Part shown: one piece after another, positions 54,000 through 64,000 of the stretch
Layout of the letters: every line of letters begins with the position of its first letter
Numbering within the stretch: position 1 is the stretch's first letter
Source of the DNA: Vombatus ursinus
Taxonomy: Eukaryota; Chordata; Mammalia; Diprotodontia; Vombatidae
DNA: 64,000 bases
Assembly (NCBI RefSeq): GCF_900497805.2
Contig: NW_020954610.1
Span: 25,809,882-25,873,881, forward strand
Reading direction: 5' to 3'
Notes under the pieces: generated by a model
What the model saw: the letters and a program-made list of their open reading frames with translations, nothing else
Told to the model about the DNA's origin: nothing
The model's database searches: none
Position numbers and translations under genes: made by a program

Positions 54000-56225
54000 A
54001 TTTTGCACTCTCCTTTACTCCCTTACTCTTTATCTCTTCCATTCGGAAAATTCTTCCTTTTGTTAGAAGGGACACAAATGGAAACTCTGAATTACAACTG
54101 GGCAATTCAGTGGTGAGAGAAGGCAGTCACCCACCTTTTATATGGGATTATGTGAACAAAACATTCAGTTGGTAGACTTTTAGCCTCAGCCTGTGGTACA
54201 TCACACAAGTCTATATCTACTTTCTCTTTCTTATAGTGCCTGCAACACTGTATTGCAAAATATCGTGGCCTACAAGGTACATAGTATTTCAGCCTCATAC
54301 TGTGCCATGTTGTCCAAAGACACAGTATAGCTCTTATTTCTGCATCTAGTCTCTTCCCACTTTTCTTTTCATTTGACAGTCCCTATGATATATTCTGTGC
54401 TGGTTTATATAATCACAGAATTTCAGAGTTGGAAGAGACCTCAGTGACCATCTTGTCTAGCTCATCCCTGAAAAATAATGTCCACCATAAGAGAGTAATC
54501 TTTTAAAAAAAATTATACAGGATTTTGGTAGATGAAGTATTCATTTTGTCTTTTTACCCATGGTCCTAACAGGCTCTAGTCTGGGACATCCATTTACTTC
54601 ATGTTGATTTGAATTTCACAAAATATCAGTTTGTGAAAAATAACCAGAAGAATAAGATTATCAAAATGGATATTTTAATGCAATTTTTTAATTAAAGTAT
54701 AAATACAAATAGATCAGAAGAAATAAAATTATGCATCCACACGGACTAAGGGCTAGACTTTTGAACCCCATAGCATTCAGTGTTGGGTCAACCAAGAAGA
54801 CCTACCTTTGCTTTGGAAGAGGGTGTAATTTGACTCTTTTTAAAGGCCCCAGATGCTTCTATCTCTCTCTATACTCTTGGTATTCAGTTTTATTAGATCA
54901 CTGACAAACATGCCTCTCTACTGTGTACCTGTGTCCCTATATGGAGAGAAAAACAAAGATCAACTATGTTGATCTATCTTAAGCATCATTTTTGGTCAGG
55001 AATCCATAGAGAAAATATCCCAAAGATTCAAAGAAAAAAATAAGTAGAACCATCTTCAGACCTATGCAATATAACAAAACCTTTATGAAACACAAATAAA
55101 ATATAAATCTTGGTGAGTCTTCTTCTCAAAACCTTGTTGTGTCTTTGAAAAACTTAAAAATATTGGTTTTGAAATCAAAATCATGAGTTTTCCTATGTTT
55201 CACTGATGCCACTTAGTATGCTATTTGTGCCTAATTTTGTAGAAGTTGGAAATCTGAATTTGTTAACAAATCTTTTTAATACTGTTTTTAACTATTTCTG
55301 CATATGAAATTTCTGCTCAACTTTTTTTTAAGTAGCTTTGTGAGTTTTTTTTCCTCTTGGTACAGTTTTCCTCTAGCTGTACATCCTCCTAATTGCACTA
55401 ATGAACTATTCTAAGGTGTGTGTGTTTTGTTTTGTTTTGTTTTTTACAAAATATTGTGGGTTTGTGTTTGTGTTTTGTTTTGATTTTTGTTGTTTTAGTT
55501 ATAAACTGGATCTGTAAGATTTTGTTTAGCAAATTCCAGAAAGAAACTATTAGGCAATTTTGACCACTTTTTGTTGGCCTGACTGTATAACGTACATGTG
55601 TATGTGAAAGGAAAGGAAATAAAGTGGATGAAAACCCTAAAGAGAACAGCATAATCCTTTAACTCTTGGCCTAGCATGAGGCCTCCCTGCTTTGGGAAAA
55701 GATGATATAAATATGGACTTCATTCCTGGCTTTTATTGTGCTTTATTATGTCATTGACTAACATCACTGTGACAGTTGGATGAGAGTTCTAAATGAAAAA
55801 AGAGGATGCAAAGTAATTAACCCAAGAGTTTTGGATATGCAATACTAGATAACATGCCCCAGTTCATAGTAAATTTAATGATCTCTTTATTATAATCTAT
55901 TTTGTTCATGTTCCTTGATGTGTTCAGGAATATTAGGTGCCATTTCAATGGATGTCAATTCTAACATTCCATTTAACTGAAAGATGAAGAAGATAGAATT
56001 CCCTTACAGGAAAGATTTGAGTCAATTTCTGTGGTGCATTTGAATTTTCCATTTGCGTTGTAATTTAACCAGATATAAAATATGTGCACTTCTCTTATTT
56101 TACTTATCTCATGTTCTTACACTTAGGTCCTCATGGTTTGTTAATCTAGCCCTTGCTACTGCTTTTTTTGCCTTAAAGAACCTCTTCACCTTGTATTCTC
56201 TCAGGACTACAGATACTTGTCTTAG
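54000..56225 (+). other. Middle of the putative 3' UTR, mostly unassigned
   Basis: A CR1-like scrap at 54420-54475 (agaatttcagagttggaagagacctcagtgacc) and a TTTTG repeat near 55425-55445 are visible. Another AATAAA at about 55617 has no clear GU-rich element after it. The rest looks unique. Confidence 0.5.
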
Positions 56226-56229
56226 AAAA

Positions 56230-56640
56230 AGTGGGTAAAAGGGACATTTAGAAGCCATCTGGTCCATTCCTCCTACTCTGCAGGCAGAACAATACAATGA
56301 ATGAAAACTATTCTATTTTTAAAGACCTTCAAACAAGGAAATTCTACAACTCCTTTGGGTAGTTTGCCCTAGGCTTCAAGAATTGTTGAAATACTTCTGA
56401 AATACAACTCATGTAAATCAGGTATGCTTCAGGTTAAACACAGTTTCCACCCCCCACCCCCCAACCCCCACCCCAATTGTGTTCTGAATGGAGATCAAGG
56501 ATAACAGTATATTTTATACTAGGGCCCTTCATATGGGTAAAGGCTATTATGGAATTGCCCTTTAGCCTTCTCATCTTCAGACTGAATAATCCATTCCTTG
56601 AACATTCTTTCCTAGGTCTTTTTTGTTGTTGTTTGGTTTT
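56230..56640 (+). mobile_element. CR1-like LINE fragment
   Basis: gacatttagaagccatctggtcc, aaagaccttcaaacaaggaaattctacaactcc and tagccttctcatcttcagactgaataatcc match CR1-like text. A C-rich run lies within it. Confidence 0.65.
56448..56475 (+). repeat. C-run cluster (potential i-motif / antisense G-quadruplex)
   Basis: Four or more runs of C separated by A or AA (accccccaccccccaaccccc...). The - strand carries the matching G-runs needed for a quadruplex. Confidence 0.85.
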
Positions 56641-56744
56641 TTAATGGACCTCTGATTTAACCCATGTGAGGAATCCTTGGTGTGGAAACTCCACCAATGC
56701 CAATTAGCAACTAACATGTATGTAAGCCTTTAAGGTTTACAAAG

Positions 56745-56875
56745 CATTCTTTTGCAAATATTATCTACTAAGAGTTTAAGTACCTTAACGATATTCACAT
56801 TGCAAGTTTAGGACTTGAACCCAGGTCCTCCTGACTCCAAGTCCTTCTCTTGATCCCATATGTCATGCTGCCCCT
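56745..56875 (-). mobile_element. MIR-type SINE, reverse strand
   Basis: tttaggacttgaacccaggtcctcctgactccaagtccttctc...catgctgcccctc. Confidence 0.75.
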
Positions 56876-57366
56876 CTAGCTCCTACTATACTTCCTTAAT
56901 CATCTTTGTAATTCTCTTGGAAATTTTCTAACATTCTCTGTTTCCCCATGGAGTTATAAAGACCAAAAGCAGACACAGTGCACTGACCAATAATGACCAT
57001 ACTAGAAGGATTATCTCATAATTCTCCTTTATTACACACCAACATAAGCTGCACTACTCACTTCCTGGCCCATCCATGATACAGTATGAGGCCTGGATCT
57101 TATATTACCATGCCTGCACATAAGCAATTCTTAGCTTAATTATTTATGCTTTGTCTTTTCAAGGACTTTGAGCATGACATCACTGAATCCATTTTGTATC
57201 TGACCACTTTTAAAAATTTACTAAAGTTTTTTTAATTCTGATACAGGATTCTATTCCAGTTCATCTGCACCTACTCCTAGATAGCAGTCTCTACAAACAT
57301 AATCTCTATTCTGTATCCATGTCATTGAAAAAGTATTCAAATGGAAATAGCACTGACACCCTAGGG

Positions 57367-57537
57367 CTAAGGTTTCAAACATAGCACCCCCCCCAAGTTC
57401 AGCCAAATCAAATTAAAATATGATTGGGAAATATTAAATAAAATAAATGTAAATACAATCAAACATAGATAATGTTAGTATATGGTCTAAGTGAATATGC
57501 CACCCACCCCCATTTCTATTTGAGTTTGACACCATTG
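57367..57537 (+). mobile_element. Small non-autonomous hAT element, copy 2
   Basis: 171 bp, starting ctaaggtttcaaac. The reverse of its right end is caatggtgtcaaac. Flanking 8-bp duplications ccctaggg (57359-57366) and cactaggg (57538-57545) differ at one base. The interior (gattgggaaatattaaataaaat...aaatacaatc...agataatg) matches copy 1 at 12249-12470. Confidence 0.82.
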
Positions 57538-57539
57538 CA

Positions 57540-58650
57540 CTAGGGAGTATTACTTGTTGCATGCTTCTCCTCTCTGCTTTCAGCTCTCCCTTTCACCATC
57601 CTGCAAGCTCCATTGATATTCTCTAGAAATGATTTTCAAGCCACTTGTATTCTCTCTAATAATTTAGACCCCTTCCTAATGTGATTACTTTATATATCAT
57701 GTGAACTAAAAGTAAAAGACAGGATGGATATCTGTTACTTCATCCTGAGGAACCATCTGATAAGAATTTTACCTCTTAAGATGCCTGTAATAGGGTGAAT
57801 CAGGTGGTTTGAAGGGCACTACCTAAAGATGGCCTTTATAAATAATCAACTAAAATAAAACTTCCTCCATATAAAATATATTCTAATACTGTTGGGATTT
57901 TTTTAAAAAACATGTTGTTGTTCTACTGAGCAGTAATAGAGATAAGAAAGCAGTGTGTTAGAAATAGGCTCCCACCTTTAGGAATAGGATTCTAGGGGCA
58001 GAAGAGAGGGAATAGCACCAAGCCAGAAATTAGTGGTATAGATTAATATACAAAAAATGACATTTACTGGGCAAGAGATATCAGAGGAAATGTAGGACCA
58101 TTTTCCCTCCTGTGAAGTTAATGGCACAGTGATCAAAGGGAGTCCCAAGTAAGACTTTTGTCATGTCAAATAATTTCCACTTTAACCCTTTTGCTCTTGT
58201 TGAAAGATATGATGCTATTCTGGATTTAGCCAAACAGAGTTGACTTTTTTTGATTGGTGGGTTTTTTAAGTTCCTGCTTAAAAAAAAAAACCCAGATAAA
58301 TTTAAGTTTTATAATAGGATGTTCTTCTCTGGACTTTAATTAGTTCTGGGTAAGATTTTTCCACTGAATAGATAGATTTTTGTAATTTTTAGAAGAGTGA
58401 GCCAGTTTCTAATGAAGCAGTTATTTTGTTTGACTACTTTTTAGTCTTCAAACTTCTCATTTGCCCAGTATCTTTTTTAGCAATATCCAAGAAAACATTT
58501 TTAGAATATTGTAGCTGTCTGTGATTAGACAAGGGTTTTAATGTTAGAAAGCAGACTAACATCATTGTCAGAATTGAAAAATTGGGTAAAATGGAAAGGT
58601 AGTTGTGAAATCAATTCTCATTTGTGAACATGATAAATTCAAATGACACA
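57540..58650 (+). other. 3' end of the putative MOB3B 3' UTR, unique-looking
   Basis: No repeat is recognised from about 57,800 to the AATAAA at 58651. The AT-rich composition is usual for a mammalian 3' UTR end. Confidence 0.4.
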
Positions 58651-58656
58651 AATAAA
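58651..58656 (+). promoter_or_regulatory. Candidate distal poly(A) signal AATAAA
   Basis: AATAAA is followed by a GU-rich downstream element (tgtattgtgtgttctttt, starting about 20 bases on). This is the best-formed cleavage context seen after the MOB3B stop. It lies just before the sequence becomes reverse-strand L1, so it is a reasonable end for a long 3' UTR of about 5.9 kb. Confidence 0.5.
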
Positions 58657-58799
58657 AGACTTATAACCTGTACTGTATTGTGTGTTCTTTTCAAAATCAT
58701 CCATGTCTTCAACAGTTCTACCAACATTTTAAATTAATTGTTTTGTACTAATAAGCATTTACTCCCACTCAAAAAAGAAAAAAAAAACCCCAAAATCCC

Positions 58800-59305
58800 T
58801 AATAACAAATATGCATAGTCAAAACAAATTCCTACATTGGCTGTGTATAAATTGTGTCTCATTCTACATTAGTACATCACCTCTCTGTCATGAATGAGTT
58901 GGACAGCAATCTTCATCATCAGTCTTCTTCAACCATGGCTGGCCATTGATCCAAAAATGAGAGTTAAGTCTCTCAAAGTTGTTTGTCATTACAGTGTCAT
59001 ATTATGGTATAAATTGGTGTTGGTTATATAAATTGGTTCTGGTTCAAGTCACTTCATTCTGAATCAATTCATACAAATTTTCCCAACTTTCTTTGAAACT
59101 GACATTTCATTTCTTTTAGCAAAAACAGTGTTCTATTACATTCATATACCAAATTTTTTTTAGCCATACCCTACTTGATGGGCATTTTTTAGTTTCTAGT
59201 TCTTTGCTACTAGAAAAAAAGAGCTGCTATAAATATTTTGTACAAATTCGTTTTCCTCATTTTTGATCTTTTAGGGGTATAGGCCCAGTATTGGTATTGC
59301 TATTC
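58800..59305 (-). mobile_element. L1 LINE 3' end, reverse strand
   Basis: cttcaaccatggctggccattgatcc, gttctggttcaagtcacttcattctg, ttacattcatataccaaat, ctagttctttgctactagaaaaaaagagctgctataaatattttg and ttttaggggtataggcccagtattgg are reversed L1 ORF2 C-terminus and 3' UTR. Confidence 0.85.
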
Positions 59306-60150
59306 AATCAATCCATAAACACTTACTAAGTGTGTACTATGTGCCAGGCACTGTGCTAAGCACTAGGGATACTAAAATAGACAAAAAATAGTCCTTGCTC
59401 TCAAGAAACTTACAATCTAATGGGAGAGACAACAAAAGTATGTACAAACCAGCTATATGTAGGATAAATGGGAAATAACTAACAGAGGGAAGGGACTACA
59501 ATTAAGAGGGATTGGGAAAGGCATTCTTTAGAAGATGGGATTTTAGTTGCAACTTAATGGAAGCCAGGGAGGTCGATAGATTGAGATGAGGAAGAAGAAC
59601 ACTCCAGGCATGGAAGAGAACCAGAGAAAATGCTTGGAGCTGACAGATGGAGTGTCTTGTTTGTATAATAGTAAGGAGGCCAGTGTCACTAAATTGAAGA
59701 GTACATGGTGGGGCATAAGTTGTAAGAAGACAGGAAAGAGATTTTATTGAGTGGTGTGTGTGTGTGTGATATGATTGAACTTTGCTTTAGAAAAATCACT
59801 TCAGTGACTAAATGGAGGATGGATTGAAATGGGGAGAGACCAACCAGCAGGCTATTATAATAGTTCAGATGTGAGGTGATAAGATCCTAAACCAGAGTAG
59901 TGACAGTGTCAGAGGAGAGAAGGGAAAGCATTCAAGAGATGTTGCAAAGATGAAACCAAAGGTCTTGGCAAAAGATTGAATATGGAGGGGGTGAGAGATT
60001 ATGAGGAGTTGAGGATGACTCCTAGTTTACCAGTCTGAGGGTCTGGGATGATGCCCTCTAGTGTAGTAGAGTAAGTAGAAATGGAGGAAGGTTTAAGGGG
60101 AAAAATAATGAATTCTATTTTGAACATGTTGAGTTTAAGATTTGTACTGG
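59305..60150 (-). mobile_element. L2/L3 LINE, reverse strand, well preserved
   Basis: It starts with the reversed terminus (atccataaacacttactaagtgtgtactatgtgccaggcactgtgctaagcactaggg). It runs through gaggccagtgtcactaaattg, aatggaggatggattgaaatggggagagacc and agtgacagtgtcagaggagag to aatgaattctattttgaacatgttgag, where an L1/HAL1-family element abuts. Confidence 0.9.
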
Positions 60151-60152
60151 AA

Positions 60153-61300
60153 ATAGGCAGAGCCAAGATGGCAGAGAAAAGGCAGGGATTCACCTGAGCT
60201 CTCCCCAGAACCCTCCAGATACCTTTAAAAATGACTCATAACAAGCTGTAAAGTGGCAGACCCCATAAAAAGAAGTAAAACAATTTTCCAGCCCAAAACA
60301 GCTTAGATGTTCAGCAGGAAAGCTGTGTTGCACCAGGGTGAAAGTAGAGTACAGTCCAGTGCAGGCCAAATCAGCAGACCAGGCCCCAGCAAATCAGGAA
60401 CAGGCCTTGATGGTGACTGAATCAGTGGCAACAGTGCCATTTCCAGACCTCTCAGCTCACAGACAGTAAGGAGGTCAGACAGCTAGTCAGAAGGAAATTA
60501 CAAGGGTCTCTTTGCTTGCATTGGGAGCAGGGCTCAGTTACTTTGCCCATAATTGGATCTGGTGGTAGTCCTGGGTCTCAGTCCCAGGGCAAAGAGGTGC
60601 ACTAGCACATCAGAGCTTGTGGATGCAGGGGAACAGGGACCCTGATCCCAGTTTCAAGGTAGAAAAGAGTGCTTGGGGTCACTCACCAATGCATAGTGCA
60701 AGAGAATAGCAAACACAACTCTCCCTAGATCATATCACTTTGGAAGAAGTGAAAACTTACAGAATTACCTCTGAAAATATCTGCACAAAAAACCTGAAAC
60801 TTGGGACAGTGCCACTTCTGAAGCAGAGCCCCACTTTAGCAGAGAGTTAAAACTCAAGAAATAGGCTGGGAATAAGCAAACAGCAGAAAAGGATCCTCAC
60901 TATAGAAAGTTAACTGGTGACAGGGAAGATCAAAACACAAACTCGGAAGAAGACAACAAAGTCAAAACTCCTAAACCCAAAGCCTCATAAAAAAAAAATA
61001 TGAATTGGCTCCAGGCCATGGAAAGCTCTAAAAGGATTTTAAAAATCAAGTAAGAGAAATAGGGGAAAAATTGGGAAGAGTAATGAGAATGATGCAAGAA
61101 AATCATGAAAAAAGAGTCAACAACTTGGTAAAGGAGGCACAAAAAAAATACTGAAGAAAACACCACCTTAAAAAACAGAATAGGTCAAAATGGGAAGAGG
61201 CACACAAATCCAAAGAAGAGAAGAATACCTTGAAAAGCAGAATTAGCCAAAAGGAAAAAGATATACAAAAATTCACCAAAGAGAAGAATTCGTTTTACAC
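60153..61300 (+). mobile_element. L1/HAL1-family 5' UTR and start of ORF1, 3' part missing
   Basis: It starts aggcagagccaagatggcag and parallels the 5' regions at 5165 and 32143 (ctctccccagaaccctccagatacc; gaattggctccaggccatgg at about 61001-61021; repeats of aaaagcagaattagcc). It ends abruptly near 61300 inside the ORF1 coiled-coil region. No A-tail and no duplication were found. Confidence 0.85.
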
Positions 61301-62095
61301 TCTTAGTTCTTAGGTTCTGAAGCTATTGAAAATAATCCAGGTATATCATTCAAAATACCTCTAACTTGCCCTTCTCCATAGGAATTCTATCTCTTTGACA
61401 TGTGCTGTAGATAGGACATTTCCTGAATGAATGCCTGTGGTTAATGTCCAGTGAGTTGTTGGTAATTCAAAGCCACACAGAATATCCTAGAGAATTCATT
61501 TCTTCTTGTCTTATGATATGGTCCTATATTATGTCATGATATATTAATGACCTCCCTATAGCATGATATACAAGGAAACACTAATGGCCTGCATAGTTCC
61601 TATTGATCTAAAATGCTGTCAGGCAAAATAAAAGCTGGAAGGTTAGAATTAACAGTCCTTTTTAGAATTTAATGAGAATGCCATTTTTTCCATTAAATTA
61701 TTGGAATATTTATATCTTTAATTCATTGTTACATTTTTGTCAGTTGCTTGTTTTATTTGTATACTTGTAATAATATGTCAAATCTATAGTCTGAATATTA
61801 CCAGTGACAAGGAAGAATAATTAGCACAATTGAGCTAGTTTCTGCTTAAACATAAATGACAAAAAGAGATTCTGTTTTAAGTGCTCTGTAAGTGACCATA
61901 ATTACATTTGTATTATTATGTTTGAAAAGTATGTGTGTGTATGTAAGGTGAATTTTGTTACTCATTTTTCAATAATAGTTCCCAGGATCCTAGATAATAG
62001 TTCCCAGGATCCATGACTATAAACAATTTCTACTGTAACTGCACAGTGAGATAGAATGATGAGAAAATGTAAACATTTGACTTTAGTTGTAAACA
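61300..62095. other. Unassigned downstream flank
   Basis: AT-rich. It includes a perfect 19-bp duplication (ataatagttcccaggatcc at 61972-61990 and 61994-62012). No gene recognised. Confidence 0.5.
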
Positions 62096-62099
62096 GTAT

Positions 62100-62640
62100 A
62101 CTGTGCCTGTGCTATGCTGATTCACCATGATATTGCTAAAGTTAATGTACACTTGTGAGGCTATTGCTGGCAAAATGCCTTCTTTTGTGCTCCTCTGTAA
62201 ATCAAGTGAGCATTGGCCAGTAAGTTGGGATTTGGGGAATATGCCAGCTGAAAGCTGCATATACCTTGACCTGTCCCCATCAAGGCTTGGGGGAAATGTG
62301 ATAGTGTAATGCTGTGCTTGTCTCAACTGGCTCCCATTGAGGCTTAGGGGGAATGCACAAACTGGAATGCTATGCCTGTCTCAATTGGCCCCCATCAAGA
62401 CTTAGAGGATGTTGTAAGACTTGGAGCTCCTACCCGCCTATTCTCACCCATCCCTTCGAGAAGATAATTAGGGGAAGCTGTAGGAGTTGGTGCTCCTATT
62501 ATCAGCAACCCCATTGAGAAGAAGAGAAAATAAATTATTTAACCCCTTGTTATGTCTACTTGCCTGTCCTTCTGGCTGTCCAGATCAAGAGTGAACCTAT
62601 TAGAGGCTGGAGCCCAAAAGCTCCAGTGGTACCTCCTGCC
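62100..62640 (+). mobile_element. Probable solo LTR with internal tandem units
   Basis: There are three imperfect units of 52-58 bases (62265-62316, 62317-62374, 62375-about 62432; each with cctgtc...cccatcaagg-like and cttaggggg-like words). They are followed by AATAAA at 62529-62534 and about 110 bases of U5-like sequence. Repeated units in U3 and a late AATAAA fit an LTR. Ends and flanking duplications could not be fixed. Confidence 0.45.
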
Positions 62641-62645
62641 TAATA

Positions 62646-63424
62646 ATGTGTTTCATTTAAATTTTTTAATATTTTATTTTTTCCAATTAGATGTGAAAAC
62701 TTTTAACATTCATTTTTTAAAATTTTGAGTTCTAAATTCTCTCTTCCCCTTCCTTCCCTAACCCCTCCCTAAGATGGCAAGCAAACATATTTACCCATTA
62801 GTCATGTTGTGCAAAAAAACACAGACAAAAAACCCCACAGAAAGTAAAGAAAGTAAAAAATGATATGCTTCAATCTGCATTCAGAATCTATCAGTTCTCT
62901 CTCTGGAGATGGATAGTATTTTACATCATAAGTCCTTCAGACTTATCTTAGATCTTTGTATTGCTGGAAATAACTAAGTCATTCACAGTTGATCATCATA
63001 CAATATTGTTTTTACTGCATACTATGTTCTCCTGGTTCTGCTTACTTTACGTTGCATCAGTTCCTGTAAGTCTTTCCATGTTTTTCTGAGAGCATCCTGT
63101 TCATCATTTCTTATAGCACAATAGTATTCCATCACAATCATACACCACAACTTTTTCAGCCATTCTCAATTTCCAATTCTTTGCCACTGAAAAAAGAGCT
63201 GATATAAATATTATTGCACATTTAGGTCCTTTTCCTTTTAAAAAAAATCTCTTCGGGATAGAGACCTAGTAGTGGTATTGCTGGGTTAAAGGGTATGCAT
63301 GATTTTAGAGCCCTTTGGGCATAGTTCCAAAATTGCTCTCCAGATTGGTTGGATCAGTTCACAACTCCACCACCAGTGCATTAGTATGCCAATTTTCCCA
63401 CATCTTCTCCAACATTTGTCATTC
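62646..63424 (-). mobile_element. L1 LINE 3' end, reverse strand
   Basis: tttttccaattagatgtgaaaacttttaacattc (reversed tail), gttctcctggttctgcttac, tcatttcttatagcacaatagtattccatc, tcaatttccaattctttgccactg and ccagattggttggatcagttcacaactccaccaccagtgc are reversed ORF2 C-terminus and 3' UTR. It ends at the LTR-like block at 63426. Confidence 0.93.
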
Positions 63425-63425
63425 A

Positions 63426-63883
63426 TGTGTGTATTTCAGATGGAAATATAAGCACTGTCTTGGCATTACCAAGGAAAGCGGGATATTAGAGATGGATACC
63501 TGCTGGTATAGGCAGATTCCCACCATTTTCCCCCTCCTAAATCCTTTGGGGAATTGACCATAACCTGGGGACTAGTGGGAAGGCTTTGATGTGACTAATA
63601 GATCTGACCTCCCAGCCTAGAGGTATATGAACAGCTGGAGTCACCCAAGATCTGAAAAAGAGTATGCCAGAACCAGAGTGACTTGAGGAAGCAAGAGAGA
63701 GTCAATAGCCAACATGAGAAGCACAAGAATTGGAGACTGGGTGAATAAAAGCTATCAAGGAAAGCAATACCGCCTTGGGATCTTCAGCACTGGATTCCAG
63801 GCTTGGGGCTTTGTGTGCTGATCATGGATATAAATGGATATTGTGCCACTGAAACCCCTTTTGACCAGAGACCCAAGGTAACA
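63426..63883 (+). mobile_element. Probable solo LTR abutting the reversed L1
   Basis: It starts TGTGTATTTC and ends GGTAACA, with a TATA-like gaggtatatgaac near 63622 and AATAAA at 63744-63749. The flanks attca (63421-63425) and attct (63884-63888) differ at one base, as for a 5-bp ERVL/MaLR-type duplication. The copy is a non-coding fossil. Family not assigned. Confidence 0.5.
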
Positions 63884-63914
63884 ATTCTTCTATTTCACTT
63901 CTTTCCCTTCATTC

Positions 63915-64000
63915 TAGTATAAATATATTGTTTATACATTGTCTTCTCCATCAGACCATGAGGTCTTTTGGAGCAGGGGATGACTTTTATCTTTTTTTGT
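63915..64000 (+). mobile_element. L2 LINE 3' end (cut by the window edge)
   Basis: tgtcttctccatcagaccatgaggtcttttggagcaggggatg resembles the L2 phrase for gactgtgagctccttgagggcaggg. Confidence 0.6.

Larger units (their letters stand above)
52736..58680 (+). other. MOB3B: MOB3B 3' untranslated region (putative extent)
   Basis: The sequence directly after the TAA at 52733-52735 must be 3' UTR. How far it runs is inferred. A proximal poly(A) signal variant lies at 53284 and a better distal AATAAA at 58651. The first 650 bases look unique. Further on there is an L2 tail (53395-53692), a reverse L2 piece (53760-53960), CR1-like sequence (56230-56640), a reverse MIR (56745-56875) and a small hAT element (57367-57537). 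The last 900 bases before 58651 again look unique. Confidence 0.55.

Noticed and set aside
63700-63881. Possible exon ending ...gagacccaag/gtaaca
   Set aside because: The gtaa site is weak, there is no long frame, and the block is better explained as the U5 part of an LTR.

Overview
The window is mammalian nuclear DNA, almost certainly from a marsupial. It is CpG-poor and intron-like. It carries the short tRNA-headed marsupial SINE that opens gggcagctaggtggtgcag, and MAR1-type CORE-SINEs whose 3' tail reads like the RTE/BovB end. It also carries marsupial-type L1 and half-L1 (HAL1) elements and a deep layer of MIR/THER, L2/L3 and CR1-like fossils. The species cannot be fixed from sequence alone. 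A run of 10 N at 4681 is an assembly gap.

Only one protein-coding gene is supported: MOB3B (MOB kinase activator 3B), on the + strand. Its penultimate coding exon is at 9834-10036 (67 codons plus the last two bases of a split Gly codon). Its last coding exon is at 52706-52735 (nine residues KEMTSRMCH and TAA). A 42,669-bp intron separates them. Positions 1-9833 are the 3' part of the previous intron. After the stop comes an apparent 3' UTR, with a proximal ATTAAA at 53284 and a stronger-looking distal AATAAA at 58651. From about 58.7 kb the sequence is downstream flank made of repeats.

The non-coding space is layered transposon debris. 1-5 kb holds an LTR, SINEs and a long CR1-like relic split by L2 pieces. 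5.2-8.7 kb holds L1/HAL1-family 5' and L1 3' fragments. 10-16 kb holds MIR, MAR1, L2/CR1 and a small hAT element. 17-24 kb holds old L1 pieces, a mariner relic and SINEs. 27-30 kb holds an L1 ORF2 3' half. 32-35 kb holds a full-length half-L1 with perfect 17-bp target-site duplications. 36-45 kb holds CR1 and a 1.7-kb L2/L3. 45-48 kb holds a solo LTR and a poly(A)-tailed, LINE-retroposed copy of an LTR-element transcript. 48-52 kb holds SINEs and L2. 59-64 kb holds L2, an L1/HAL1-family 5' piece, an L1 3' piece and two probable LTRs.

I found no new multi-gene system. The best leads are the retroposed LTR transcript, the complete half-L1, two copies of one small hAT family, the mariner transposase relic, a duplicated 72-bp block at an old L1, a perfect RFX X-box palindrome in the MOB3B intron, and a few palindromes and C-runs near the 3' end of the gene. 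All repeat names come from recalled consensus patterns. Repeat boundaries are approximate unless target-site duplications are given.
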